The translations under genes were made by a program, and so were the position numbers. Shown piece by piece: positions 1-8,490 of a stretch of DNA of 64,000 bases. This DNA comes from Cytophagales bacterium (lineage in GTDB: Bacteria; Bacteroidota; Bacteroidia; Cytophagales; Flammeovirgaceae). Location: NCBI GenBank assembly GCA_025056215.1, contig JANWWC010000004.1, positions 62,001 through 126,000 on the forward strand, written 5' to 3'. How positions within the stretch are numbered: position 1 is the first letter of the stretch; every line of letters begins with the position of its first letter. Under the pieces are notes generated by a model, which saw only the letters and a program-made list of their open reading frames with translations, made no database searches and had not been told where the DNA came from.

Positions 1-798
1 AATGCGCAAATTTGCTTGGTGAGGAACTAACAAATCAATATCTTCGACACGCAACTGGTTTGCTTGAAGTGCTTCTAATATTACTTCGCAAAATCGCTGA
101 GTTGCATTTTTGAAAACAAAGGGTCCATCCATAACTGGGTAAAAACTACCGCCAGGAGACAGCATTTCTTCTGTGATGCGAGGAGGTTTACAACTAAAAC
201 TAGGAGAAAGAAGAGCTAATTTTTCTGCAAATTCCCCATCTGAATGAAGATGTGTTGAAAGAATTCCTTCTTGAAGATTATCAGTAGCTTTTAATACAGC
301 TGCTCCTGCACCGTCTCCAAAGATTACAGCAATATGCCTTCCGTAGTCTGAGTAATCTAATCCATAAGAATGTATCTCAGAGCCTACTACAAGAGCATTC
401 TGGTACATTCCTGTTCGAATGAATTGGTCAGCTACAGAAAGCGCATAAACAAAACCAGAACATTGAGCTCGAATATCAATTGCCGGAATAGTTCTGCATT
501 TTAATTCTCGCTGGAGTAAAACACCAGAGCCCGGAAATTGATAGTCCGGGCTTAAAGTAGCATACACAATAAGTTCGAGTTCGTAGGGGCTTATGCCTGC
601 GCGTTCCAAGGCAGTCTTGGAGGCTTGAGCTGCCATCGTGTAGTTTTTATCTTCCTCTGAAACATAACGCCTTTCTAGAATACCCGTTCTTTCTACAATC
701 CATTCATGAGTGGTGTTCATGATTTGCACTAAATCGTGATTAGTGACCACTCTTGAAGGGACGTAGTAGCCTAAGCCTGCAATTTTTGACCTTTTCAT
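1..798 (-). CDS. fabH: 3-oxoacyl-ACP synthase III (FabH), C-terminus cut by window edge
   Basis: Beta-ketoacyl-ACP synthase III condenses acetyl-CoA with malonyl-ACP to start fatty acid synthesis in the cytoplasm. The 266 codons visible start at ATG (798) and begin MKRSKIAGLGYYVPSRVV. The active-site cysteine lies in AQCSGF (about residue 113), and the histidine motif PHQAN sits at the very edge of the window, so only the last part (family length about 310-335) is missing. It follows the SiaC-like gene by 8 nt and is probably cotranscribed with the siaB-siaC pair upstream. Many Bacteroidota carry several FabH paralogues, so this copy may have a special acyl primer; that cannot be told from the sequence. 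Confidence 0.93.
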   Translation of the reverse strand, partial: MKRSKIAGLGYYVPSRVVTNHDLVQIMNTTHEWIVERTGILERRYVSEEDKNYTMAAQASKTALERAGISPYELELIVYATLSPDYQFPGSGVLLQRELKCRTIPAIDIRAQCSGFVYALSVADQFIRTGMYQNALVVGSEIHSYGLDYSDYGRHIAVIFGDGAGAAVLKATDNLQEGILSTHLHSDGEFAEKLALLSPSFSCKPPRITEEMLSPGGSFYPVMDGPFVFKNATQRFCEVILEALQANQLRVEDIDLLVPHQANLRI

Positions 799-806
799 GC
801 CTAGTT

Positions 807-1190
807 TTATTCGTTGTGGAGTACTTTCATGTTGATAGGCAAGTTGATGATTTCCTTAAAATCCATACCCGATTCGAGCATGTCTTCGTCGTCTTCTTCG
901 TAGTACCAATCTACTTCTACTTTGTAACCTTTTTGTTGGATTTCTTCTAAACGACGAAACACTTCAACTAGGCATTTAGAAGAGCTTGTGTTAAAATATT
1001 CTAACTTTACTTCGAAAACAGTAACAGCGCGAGGTTGTTTCATGTATTGTTCCAGCCAATCGTAGAGAGGTTTGTAAAACTCTATTGAATTTTCTGGAAT
1101 AGAACGCCCTGCTAAAATCAATTTTCCTGCTTTGGCATCAAAAAATACCAAAGGTGTTTTAGATGTTTCAGCTAAATGAAGATTCTCCAT
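807..1190 (-). CDS. SiaC-like (DUF1987) phosphorylation-switch protein
   Basis: The 127-residue protein matches the SiaC/DUF1987 family, small proteins that are phosphorylated by the HATPase-type kinase SiaB and dephosphorylated by a PP2C phosphatase (SiaA) in Pseudomonas, where they control a diguanylate cyclase. The segment EYFNTSSSK holds the threonine aligned with the SiaC phosphosite, and it is residue 68 here, the same number reported for P. aeruginosa SiaC. The N-terminal half carries the hydrophobic strand LVFFDAKAGKLILAG, and the C-terminus is acidic (DWYYEEDDEDM). It lies 17 nt after the SiaB-like kinase and 8 nt before fabH. Family assignment is confident; the downstream target in this organism is unknown. 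Confidence 0.85.
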   Translation of the reverse strand: MENLHLAETSKTPLVFFDAKAGKLILAGRSIPENSIEFYKPLYDWLEQYMKQPRAVTVFEVKLEYFNTSSSKCLVEVFRRLEEIQQKGYKVEVDWYYEEDDEDMLESGMDFKEIINLPINMKVLHNE

Positions 1191-1207
1191 CTTTCAAATA
1201 TTTTTAT

Positions 1208-1780
1208 TTATTCTGAGCTTAACGATATTTTTACCTTTAAAGTAAAAAAAGAGAAATCACGATCTGGAACTTTCTCAAACTGATATTCTAATTGTTTGCC
1301 AGATCTGCGAGCAATATCTAAAAATCCGAGCCCTGCGCCTCCTTTTGCCGAAAATTCTCCGTTATTGAGCGCCTCTCTGTAGGTATTTTTGATTTCCTCG
1401 AGCGACATGCGACAAATACTCTCTAAGCGCGATTTTAATGCTATGGTGTCTTTTTGGGCAATATAATTTCCGATAATAATTTCGTAGCCTTCGTCAGTTT
1501 TTAATAGCAAAAATAAGATAGCATCTAAATCTTCTAAGATGTACTCTTGCAAGGTTTTAATATCAAGGTGATGATAAATATTTTGCAACAATTCAACTAC
1601 AATCGTGTATACTTTTCTTCTTAGCTTGGCATGAGGCTCTAAGTATTTTATTTTGTTATCCACAATAGAAAGTATGGTGTCTAACAATTCGTTAGATGCC
1701 GAACCCTTATAAGCCAAAACAATGTTTTTTGACTGTAGAGACCGATAGTGTTGAATTGAATTGTCCAATATAGAAATCAA
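1208..1780 (-). CDS. SiaB-like HATPase protein kinase (DUF6272)
   Basis: This 190-residue protein resembles SiaB, a GHKL-fold kinase that phosphorylates SiaC. The ATP-binding N-box is ELLQNIYHH (residues 63-71) and the glycine-rich lid is KGGAGLGF (146-153). No membrane segment or sensor domain is present, so the protein is cytosolic. The start is a TTG at 1780; no ATG was found upstream in frame, and the next candidates would cut into the fold. It is the first gene of a run siaB-siaC-fabH. A cognate PP2C-type phosphatase is not adjacent, but one with a SpoIIE-type domain is encoded at 20997-23627; whether it acts on this pair is speculation. Confidence 0.82.
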   Translation of the reverse strand: MISILDNSIQHYRSLQSKNIVLAYKGSASNELLDTILSIVDNKIKYLEPHAKLRRKVYTIVVELLQNIYHHLDIKTLQEYILEDLDAILFLLLKTDEGYEIIIGNYIAQKDTIALKSRLESICRMSLEEIKNTYREALNNGEFSAKGGAGLGFLDIARRSGKQLEYQFEKVPDRDFSFFTLKVKISLSSE

Positions 1781-1851
1781 TTTAAACCTACTTTATTTCT
1801 CCTACAATTATAACACCAAAACAATTTTTAATCTTAAAAAAATATAAATTT

Positions 1852-4107
1852 TTATTGTAATAATTTGAAGCGAATTTTTTGATTGCCCACCATTAGAGTA
1901 AAATAACCTTCCTCGAGTAGATGTCTGCCTTTTTCGTCAGGGAAGCTTAGTTCTTTCGCTGTGATTTGAAAATGAAAAACCTGTGCTGAAGAAGCGCGAA
2001 TCAGTCTTTTTTCAAAACCTTTTAACATTTTAATAGGTCGAACGATAGACCCCACTTCATCTTGTATATACCACAAAACGGTTTCTTTTCCATCTCGGTC
2101 AGACAAATTCCGCACTGTAACGCTTGCAATCAAGGTATCGGAGGAGAACATAACCGTATCTGAGATAGTCAGGTTTTCGTATTGAAAAGTAGCATAACTC
2201 AACCCATGTCCAAAAGGAAATTCTTCTGAACAAAGTTTTGTGTACTGGCGCCAATAATTTGAAGAAAATTTGCGATAATAAGGTTCATAGCTATGGACAT
2301 CGCAAGGATAAGAGAACGATAATTTGCCACTCGGATTGACGCTACCACGGATAATTTCAGCAATAGCGCGCCCGCCTCCAAAGCCCGGATGTCCTGCAAA
2401 TAAAATAGCTTTTGCCTTAGAAGAAAGATGGCTTATGATTCTAGGGCGTCCCTCTACGAGTACTAAAACTATAGGCTTTCCAGCTTTAGCTGCTGTTTCT
2501 ATCATTGTTTGTTCTTGACTGTCTAATAATAGATTATTGATATTTCCTTTGAACTCACTGTAAGGTTTTTCTCCAACCGTGAGTATGATAACATCTGATG
2601 CTCTGGATTTTTGTTCTAATAGTTTTAGGTTAATTTCTGCATTTGGAACATACTCTACTTTTGAATTGGGAAACTCTTTTTGAAGTGCTTCCAAGATAGT
2701 TTCCATTTCTTTAGGATGCTTCGATTCATCAGGTTGTCCCATCCATTCGTATGTCCAGGCACCTGCTAAATAATGTTTGGAGTTAGCCGCTTTCCCTGCC
2801 ACTAATATGTTTTTTGTTTTAGTGCTTAAGGGGAGAAGATTTTCATTTTTTAACAATACAATACTTTCGCGCGCTGCATCGGTAGCTATTTGCTTATGAG
2901 CAACTGAACCAATACGCATCAGGCGATCTTTGCGAGGATAAGGGTTCTCGAATAAACCTAATTCGTATTTTAGCTTTAGAATTCGATAAACAGAACGGTT
3001 GATTCTATCTTCTGAAATTTTCCCTTCTTTCACGAGCTCAAGCATAGTAGAAATAAAATCATAGCTATTGCAAGCCATGTACATATCTACGCCTGCTTGG
3101 ATAGACATCAAAACCGCTTCTTTAAAAGTGGCAGCGCCTGCATGCATTTCTACAATTTTTTGAATATCCTTGATATCTGTAACTACAACTCCATCAAAGC
3201 CTAACTGATTGCGGAGTAAGTCGTAGAGGTAACGCTTAGAGCTGTGTAAAGGTTCTCCGTTGAGATCTCCGCTGTTTATCATCACCGTTTTTACACCACT
3301 TTGAAACGCTTTCTGAAAAGGCGGAACAAAAATTTCATATAAAATTTGTTCAGGGATTTCTGATGAAGAACGGTCAAAACCATTTCTAGGGTCTGAGTAA
3401 CCAATAAAGTGTTTAGCACATGCCGCCAAACGATAGGGTTCAATACTAGAGCTGTTTTGGTAAGCTCGAATGATAGAAGCTCCCATTTCGGCACATACAA
3501 GAGGGTCTTCCCCAAAGGTTTCGTAAAATCGGGGCCAATAAGGATTTTTACCCACATCCAAAACAGGAGTAAAATTCCACTGCAGACCTAAGTCAGCAGT
3601 TTCGATCGCGGTAATTTCAGCCAAGCGAGCAGCAAGTGCAGTGTCAAAAGAACAGCTCAATGTTAAATTATGTGGTAGAATGGTTCCTTCATCGACATAA
3701 TTAGCACCGTGTACGTGGTCGATTCCGATCAGAAGCGGTATTTTTAGTTCGGTTTCTTCCAAAGCAATTCTTTGTACCTCAGTTAGAAAATCTATCCATT
3801 GTTCCGCACTGCCAGTGCCGCTCAAAAAGGAACCTACTTGCCACTTGACAATAGCTTCTCGGAATTTATCAGGGCTTATGTGCAAAGTTTTGGTGCCATC
3901 TAGTGTGATAGTGCTAAAGCATATTTGTGTCATTTGACCAATTTTTTGTTCTAAAGACATTTTGCGCAACAATTGCAAGGCGCGCTTAGAAGGTGAATTT
4001 TCGTTTTGGTAGCTTGGGGTTGTAGTTTGTCCAAATTTCGTCTCAAAACTCGTAAGAAAACCCCAAACTATTATTACGTTGGTAATAAGCAATATTTTAT
4101 TTTTCAT
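1852..4107 (-). CDS. bglX: Glycoside hydrolase family 3 beta-glucosidase, secreted
   Basis: GH3 enzymes hydrolyse terminal beta-linked glucose from oligosaccharides. The order is N-terminal TIM barrel, alpha/beta sandwich, and C-terminal FnIII-like domain. Visible motifs are PLLIGIDHVHG, CAKHFIGY (KH pair), GFDGVVVTD with the nucleophile Asp (311 counted from this start), RESIVLLKNENLLPL at the start of the second domain, and FPFGHGLSYATFQY. I chose the ATG at 4107 because it begins the signal peptide MKNKILLITNVIIVWGF; the reading frame extends to 4170 with an atypical leader. The product is expected in the periplasm. A second, decayed GH3 gene lies at 58157-60530. The symbol is by family resemblance to BglX; substrate specificity is unproven. 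Confidence 0.9.
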   Translation of the reverse strand: MKNKILLITNVIIVWGFLTSFETKFGQTTTPSYQNENSPSKRALQLLRKMSLEQKIGQMTQICFSTITLDGTKTLHISPDKFREAIVKWQVGSFLSGTGSAEQWIDFLTEVQRIALEETELKIPLLIGIDHVHGANYVDEGTILPHNLTLSCSFDTALAARLAEITAIETADLGLQWNFTPVLDVGKNPYWPRFYETFGEDPLVCAEMGASIIRAYQNSSSIEPYRLAACAKHFIGYSDPRNGFDRSSSEIPEQILYEIFVPPFQKAFQSGVKTVMINSGDLNGEPLHSSKRYLYDLLRNQLGFDGVVVTDIKDIQKIVEMHAGAATFKEAVLMSIQAGVDMYMACNSYDFISTMLELVKEGKISEDRINRSVYRILKLKYELGLFENPYPRKDRLMRIGSVAHKQIATDAARESIVLLKNENLLPLSTKTKNILVAGKAANSKHYLAGAWTYEWMGQPDESKHPKEMETILEALQKEFPNSKVEYVPNAEINLKLLEQKSRASDVIILTVGEKPYSEFKGNINNLLLDSQEQTMIETAAKAGKPIVLVLVEGRPRIISHLSSKAKAILFAGHPGFGGGRAIAEIIRGSVNPSGKLSFSYPCDVHSYEPYYRKFSSNYWRQYTKLCSEEFPFGHGLSYATFQYENLTISDTVMFSSDTLIASVTVRNLSDRDGKETVLWYIQDEVGSIVRPIKMLKGFEKRLIRASSAQVFHFQITAKELSFPDEKGRHLLEEGYFTLMVGNQKIRFKLLQ

Positions 4108-4179
4108 TTTCAAAATGTTTGGAACTATCTGACGCATTGCAAGATAAAGCGAATTTTTAGCAAAAGTCAAAAATCATTT

Positions 4180-5262
4180 TTAGTGTTTGTTGCAACAATA
4201 AGAGGCAATGGTAGGAAAATGGTCGGAATACTTATATTGATAGAGTGTTTGAAAGTCGAGAATTTGAAGTGTAGAAGAATAAAACTGGTGGTCGATTCTA
4301 AGGAAAGAAAGAAGTTTTCCGTTATAAGTAAATCCAAATCCTTTGCCTCTTGTTTCAAAAGCATTCTTGAAATAACTTCTCAACTCGAAATAAGCATAAC
4401 TGTATGGAGTTTCATTTAAATCGCCACAGATGATAACAGGATAAGGCGATAAACGAGCAAATTCTATGAGTTGGCGCACTTGTAGGCTTCTGCGTTGGAT
4501 TGCGCGGTGCATTCTTGAGAATATATTTTTAGTTTCTACTTTAGGGTCTTGTAATTCTTTTTCTTGCAGATAGGTAGACTGAAGATGCATATTGATGACG
4601 CGTACAATACAAGAATCATTAAGTTGGATATCTGCATACATTGCTCCATTGGTATGTTTAGCATCTATAGGAATAGATTCGCAGCGCAAAATAGGAAATT
4701 TGCTGTAAATCGTTAGTCCGAACTGGTGAGCAGGGGGATTAAATTTTTTTACATCTCGTGCAACGTAGTTCCACCCTTTTTTTTTGAAAACTTGTTCTGT
4801 GTGAAAAATTCTGCGTTTATCTCGAGGGTCGTTGTAGTCTTCCTGAAAGCAAAGGATATCAGCATCTACTTCTGAAACATGGCTAATCATAGTTTTAGGA
4901 ATACCTAAGTTTCCTTTGTGATGTTCGGGATATGAGTTGAACACGCGGACGTTATAAGAAAAAACTTTGAAGTCACAAGTGTCTTTTAGCGCTGTATTCC
5001 AAGAGAAAGTAACTGACCATATTGGCATTGCTATCAACACAAACAAAAAAGAAAGGAGTGGAAGAATTTTTTTTCTCCTAAAAAACCAAATTATTCCACT
5101 AATAACATGATATATCCACCAAAAAGGCGTAGTGAAAGCCCCAACACTTGCCAAGAAAAATTTATCGGGTGGTATAAATAAGCTTCCGTACGCTAAAAAA
5201 GCTATTAAGACCGCAATTAGGTGACCAAATTTAACAATTTTCTTAATTATGCGCAGAGTCAT
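4180..5262 (-). CDS. Membrane-anchored endonuclease/exonuclease/phosphatase-family protein
   Basis: The 360-residue protein has about three hydrophobic N-terminal helices (residues 12-100) followed by an EEP (DNase I/sphingomyelinase-like) domain. EEP signatures run in order: FSYNVR, CFQED (metal-binding Glu), NMHLQ, CGDLNETP, RIDHQF and the terminal SDHFP. These are the full set of catalytic residues, so a metal-dependent phosphodiesterase acting near the membrane is likely; nucleic acid, phospholipid or another phosphoester could be the substrate. Its start overlaps the end of bioD by 20 nt, implying cotranscription and possibly translational coupling. This architecture is common in Bacteroidota and generally uncharacterised. 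Confidence 0.85.
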   Translation of the reverse strand: MTLRIIKKIVKFGHLIAVLIAFLAYGSLFIPPDKFFLASVGAFTTPFWWIYHVISGIIWFFRRKKILPLLSFLFVLIAMPIWSVTFSWNTALKDTCDFKVFSYNVRVFNSYPEHHKGNLGIPKTMISHVSEVDADILCFQEDYNDPRDKRRIFHTEQVFKKKGWNYVARDVKKFNPPAHQFGLTIYSKFPILRCESIPIDAKHTNGAMYADIQLNDSCIVRVINMHLQSTYLQEKELQDPKVETKNIFSRMHRAIQRRSLQVRQLIEFARLSPYPVIICGDLNETPYSYAYFELRSYFKNAFETRGKGFGFTYNGKLLSFLRIDHQFYSSTLQILDFQTLYQYKYSDHFPTIASYCCNKH

Positions 5263-5860
5263 GATTTTTTAGAAATTCATCTGCGAATATACGAACCTCT
5301 TGCTTAGTAATGCGTGAGAGAGTAGGAATTCTTAGCAACACTTTTAGTTGCGTATGGTGCAAAATGATCTGTTCGCTATATGGATTGGGGTTTCCATTAA
5401 AAACAATACCTGCTATCGAAATTTCTCTTTTTATCAGTTCTTGGAAAGTAAGTAAAGTGTGATTGATGCTTCCTAAATAAAAATTGGATACCAAAACGAC
5501 TGGAAGTTTGAGTTTTTGAATAATATCAACTATAAATTCTGATTCATTAATAGGAACTAATATTCCGCCCGCTCCTTCTACAATAATTTTGTTTTGAGTA
5601 GGAAGTTGAATTTCTGAAAGAGTGATTCGAATGTTCTCTAAAGCTGCTGCTTGGTGTGGAGAAACAGGATTTTTAAAGAAATACTGCTCCTTATGGAAGC
5701 GAGTTACTGGATTAGAAATCAAGCTTTGAACTGTTTCTGTATCTCTTGGCAAACCTGATTGAATAGGTTTCCAATAATCTGCTTGTAAGGCTTCCGCTAA
5801 AATAGCAGATACGAGCGTTTTTCCAGAGTTTGTACTAATAGCTGTTACAAAATAAGACAT
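5243..5860 (-). CDS. bioD: Dethiobiotin synthase (BioD)
   Basis: BioD carboxylates 7,8-diaminopelargonic acid with CO2 and ATP to form dethiobiotin, the penultimate step of biotin synthesis. The 205-residue protein begins MSYFVTAISTNSGKT, a slightly modified P-loop compared with the usual GTDTxxGKT, followed by KPIQSG and VEGAGGILVPI, both BioD hallmarks. No other biotin gene is visible here; the neighbour downstream is an unrelated EEP protein overlapping by 20 nt. The atypical P-loop start (AISTNSGKT) keeps the Lys-Thr pair and should be functional. Confidence 0.88.
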   Translation of the reverse strand: MSYFVTAISTNSGKTLVSAILAEALQADYWKPIQSGLPRDTETVQSLISNPVTRFHKEQYFFKNPVSPHQAAALENIRITLSEIQLPTQNKIIVEGAGGILVPINESEFIVDIIQKLKLPVVLVSNFYLGSINHTLLTFQELIKREISIAGIVFNGNPNPYSEQIILHHTQLKVLLRIPTLSRITKQEVRIFADEFLKNHDSAHN

Positions 5861-5951
5861 GAATACTTGAGGACTTTCTTACTGAACAATTCAGCATCAA
5901 ACATCTTTTTATTTTTTTTTAGTAGCAAGTAGCGGTCGCCTTTTCTTTGTA

Positions 5952-6077
5952 TTATACTAAAGAAATTAAATTAATGATGTTCACCAAAACAATTAGCACG
6001 ATGGCTAATATTAAAACTACCGACTGCAAGTCTATCTTGCGTAGGCTGCGCGAAGCATCGCTATAAAGAGTTTTCAT
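5952..6077 (-). CDS. Small single-pass membrane protein (41 aa), unrecognised
   Basis: This short frame is read from ATG at 6077 to TAA at 5952. The product begins MKTLYSDASRSLRKID, a basic soluble stretch, followed by a long uninterrupted hydrophobic helix (VVLILAIVLIVLVNIINL) and ends LISLV. That pattern of positive N-terminus then one membrane helix is what real small membrane proteins look like, and no larger gene occupies this 300 nt interval between bioD and the DUF1232 gene. I do not recognise a family. It could still be a chance frame; comparative conservation would settle it. Confidence 0.45.
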   Translation of the reverse strand: MKTLYSDASRSLRKIDLQSVVLILAIVLIVLVNIINLISLV

Positions 6078-6160
6078 GGGTATTAGGTGCTTAATTATTA
6101 CGTAAAAATAATCAGATTCATGAAATTGTCATTGTACGGATTGTTAATAAGTTTATATAA

Positions 6161-6385
6161 TTACTCTTGATTTTTTTGGGATGACGATATTTGTTTTTCC
6201 CACCATTTTACTAAATCTATCCCAAAGTAGCGCAAACATGCAATTAATATGGCTGTTGCAGTGGCTTCATCCAGATTCCCAACAAATGGAATATTGTCTG
6301 GAATTAATTCAAAAATTCCTAAGGTTGGATTAATTAGATATAGAAACGCCAACAGCCCAATTGCCGCAACGAGTATATTTTTCAT
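6161..6385 (-). CDS. DUF1232 (YkvA-like) small membrane protein
   Basis: The 74-residue protein has an N-terminal membrane helix (ILVAAIGLLAFLYLI) and the DUF1232 core pattern IPDNIPFVGNLDEATATAIL, in which the conserved D..P....G..DD-like arrangement is seen. The function of the family is unknown; members are thought to sit in the inner membrane. The gene is divergent from the peptide transporter at 6434, with only 48 nt between the two starts, so the two promoters must overlap closely. Confidence 0.75.
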   Translation of the reverse strand: MKNILVAAIGLLAFLYLINPTLGIFELIPDNIPFVGNLDEATATAILIACLRYFGIDLVKWWEKQISSSQKNQE

Positions 6386-6433
6386 TTCTTTAGAATTTTC
6401 ACACTATTTTTACGAACAAACATTTTCTTTCTC

Positions 6434-7954
6434 ATGACAAGTTCTTCTTCTTTTCTTCAGCACCCTAGAGGCTTATTTTATTTATTCTTCGCCGAACTTT
6501 GGGAACGATTTAGCTTTTATGGAATGCGCGCGCTTCTTACTCTTTATATGACTAAAGAATTATTTGTTGAGCTTCCTCACAAAGAATCTTTTTCTATTGG
6601 TATATACGCAAGTTATGGAGCTTTGGTTTACACCACTCCACTTTTGGGAGGATTTGTTGCTGATAAATTCTTAGGATACTCTCGTTCTGTGATGTTAGGA
6701 GCGATTTTTATGGTGATAGGACATTTTATAATGGCTTTTGAAAATCTTGTGTGTTTTTATACAGCTTTGGCGTTATTAATTGTAGGAAATGGATTTTTTA
6801 AACCTAATATTTCTTCTATTCTTGGAAGTTTATATGCTCAAGGAGATGCTAAACGAGATGCTGGCTTTGGGATTTTTTATATGGCTATTAATATTGGTGC
6901 AATGCTTTCTCCTATTGTTTGTGGTTGGATTGCAGAAGAATACGGTTGGCACTACGGATTTGGATTAGCGGGCATCGGTATGTTAATAGGGCTTCTTTTT
7001 TTTCAAAGTGGTCGTAGAAAGGGTGCATTTGGAGATTATAATTTTCCTGTGAAGTCACTTCGAAAGCCATTTCTTGTCTATACAGGAGCCATTTTGTTAG
7101 TGCCTCTTGTAGCCGTATTGTTAGTTTTTCACCAATCGTTAGGATATTTATTAAATACTGCTTTGGGAATAGCGATTATTTCTTTAATTTTCATGGGTTT
7201 TAAACTTTCTAAAGCTGAGATTTCTCGGATAGTTGTCATTTTAATATTAGCATTCTTTGTTACCATTTTTTGGGCTTTTTTTGAACAGGGTGGAAGTTCT
7301 CTTACGTTATTTGCCGATAAAAATGTACGTCTTGTTGGAATTAATGCATCTCAAACAAATTCTATCAATCCTTTTTTTATAGTGTTGCTTACATTTCCTT
7401 TTTCTACTTTGTGGGTTTGGCTTGATAGAAAAGACATGAATCCGAGTATTCCACTTAAATTTTCGTTAGGTATTTTTCAGCTCGGAATAGGTTTCGGAAT
7501 ATTTGCGGCGAGTGCTTTATGGGTAGATGCTACAGGAAAAGTACCTATGTTATTTTTATTGGCGGGATATTTTTTTATTACCACAGGGGAGTTATGTCTT
7601 TCACCAGTAGGTTTGTCGATGGTAACTAAGTTAAGTCCTGCTCAAATGACAGCTTTCATGATGGGAATATGGTTTTTAGCAAGTGCTTTTGCTCATCATT
7701 TAGGAGGATGGATAGGAAAACTTACTACGCGTTCAGCATCAGACTTCACTCCACAAAATACTTTTGATGTTGTTACGCAGTGGATAGTGAAGCTTTGCAC
7801 AAAAAATTTTTCTGTTAGTTCCTCAGAAAATTTTGAATCTTTGCATGCCTATACTACTGTTTTTGTACAAATAGCTTTAATAGCAATGGTTGTAGGTTTT
7901 GTAATAGCTGCTTTGACACCTCTTCTAAAAAAAATGATGTATGGCGTGAAATAA
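6434..7954 (+). CDS. POT/PTR family proton-coupled peptide transporter
   Basis: The 506-residue polytopic protein belongs to the proton-dependent oligopeptide transporter family, which imports di- and tripeptides across the inner membrane. Visible signatures are the first-helix ELWERFSFYGMR (the ExxERFxYY-type proton/peptide motif), GGFVADKFLGYSRS (PTR2 signature 1), and the signature-2 region FGIFYMAINIGAMLSP. The C-terminal half holds GELCLSPVGLSMVTKLSP, which contains the conserved glutamate and PVG turn. Roughly 14 hydrophobic segments are present. It is followed 44 nt later by a TRAP small permease, which is not functionally related as far as can be seen. Confidence 0.92.
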   Translation: MTSSSSFLQHPRGLFYLFFAELWERFSFYGMRALLTLYMTKELFVELPHKESFSIGIYASYGALVYTTPLLGGFVADKFLGYSRSVMLGAIFMVIGHFIMAFENLVCFYTALALLIVGNGFFKPNISSILGSLYAQGDAKRDAGFGIFYMAINIGAMLSPIVCGWIAEEYGWHYGFGLAGIGMLIGLLFFQSGRRKGAFGDYNFPVKSLRKPFLVYTGAILLVPLVAVLLVFHQSLGYLLNTALGIAIISLIFMGFKLSKAEISRIVVILILAFFVTIFWAFFEQGGSSLTLFADKNVRLVGINASQTNSINPFFIVLLTFPFSTLWVWLDRKDMNPSIPLKFSLGIFQLGIGFGIFAASALWVDATGKVPMLFLLAGYFFITTGELCLSPVGLSMVTKLSPAQMTAFMMGIWFLASAFAHHLGGWIGKLTTRSASDFTPQNTFDVVTQWIVKLCTKNFSVSSSENFESLHAYTTVFVQIALIAMVVGFVIAALTPLLKKMMYGVK

Positions 7955-7998
7955 ATAAAACCTATGTTTATAATTGTGATGTATCAACAACTGAAAGT

Positions 7999-8487
7999 AT
8001 GAGAGAATTGATTACGAAGATTTTGGGTAAATTTTTGATTTTTTTGATGGGTGCTATGGTTGTTAATGTAACCTGGCAAGTAATCTCTCGTTTTTTGGCA
8101 CAAGCTAAAATTATTGCGCAGCCTAGCTCGGTGACAGATGAATTGGCAGGATTTATGTTGATATGGCTCGGACTTTTAGGAGCTTCTTACGCAACTGCTA
8201 AAGACATGCATTTAGCAATTGATATTCTTCCCCAAAAAGCAAACGACACTCAAAGAAGAGTCTATCATCTTATTATACAAACTTGTACGTTTCTTTTTGC
8301 CTTTACAGTCATGGTGATAGGAGGAATTAACTTGGTTTATATGACATTTATTTTAGGACAAAAATCTCCTACTCTCAAAGTTCCGATGGGATACATTTAC
8401 TTAATAGTACCGATTAGCGGGATTCTTATTTGTTATTATAGTCTACACGCACTTGCGAATGAATTTCTGAACAAGGCAAAAAAATAA
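7999..8487 (+). CDS. TRAP transporter small permease (DctQ-like), orphan
   Basis: The 162-residue protein has four hydrophobic segments and the DctQ pattern VTWQVISRF in the first helix, then VTDELAGFMLIWLGLLGASYA and KDMHLAIDIL, which are characteristic of the small membrane subunit of tripartite ATP-independent periplasmic transporters. It would normally partner with a large permease DctM and a periplasmic binding protein DctP. Neither occurs next to it; instead the TsaC/YciO gene starts 3 nt after its stop. Assignment to DctQ is good; the missing partners are presumably encoded elsewhere, or the protein has another role. Confidence 0.85.
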   Translation: MRELITKILGKFLIFLMGAMVVNVTWQVISRFLAQAKIIAQPSSVTDELAGFMLIWLGLLGASYATAKDMHLAIDILPQKANDTQRRVYHLIIQTCTFLFAFTVMVIGGINLVYMTFILGQKSPTLKVPMGYIYLIVPISGILICYYSLHALANEFLNKAKK

Positions 8488-8490
8488 AAC

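Noticed and set aside
4108-4170. Longer N-terminus of the GH3 gene
   Set aside because: Would place the signal peptide internally; the ATG at 4107 fits better.
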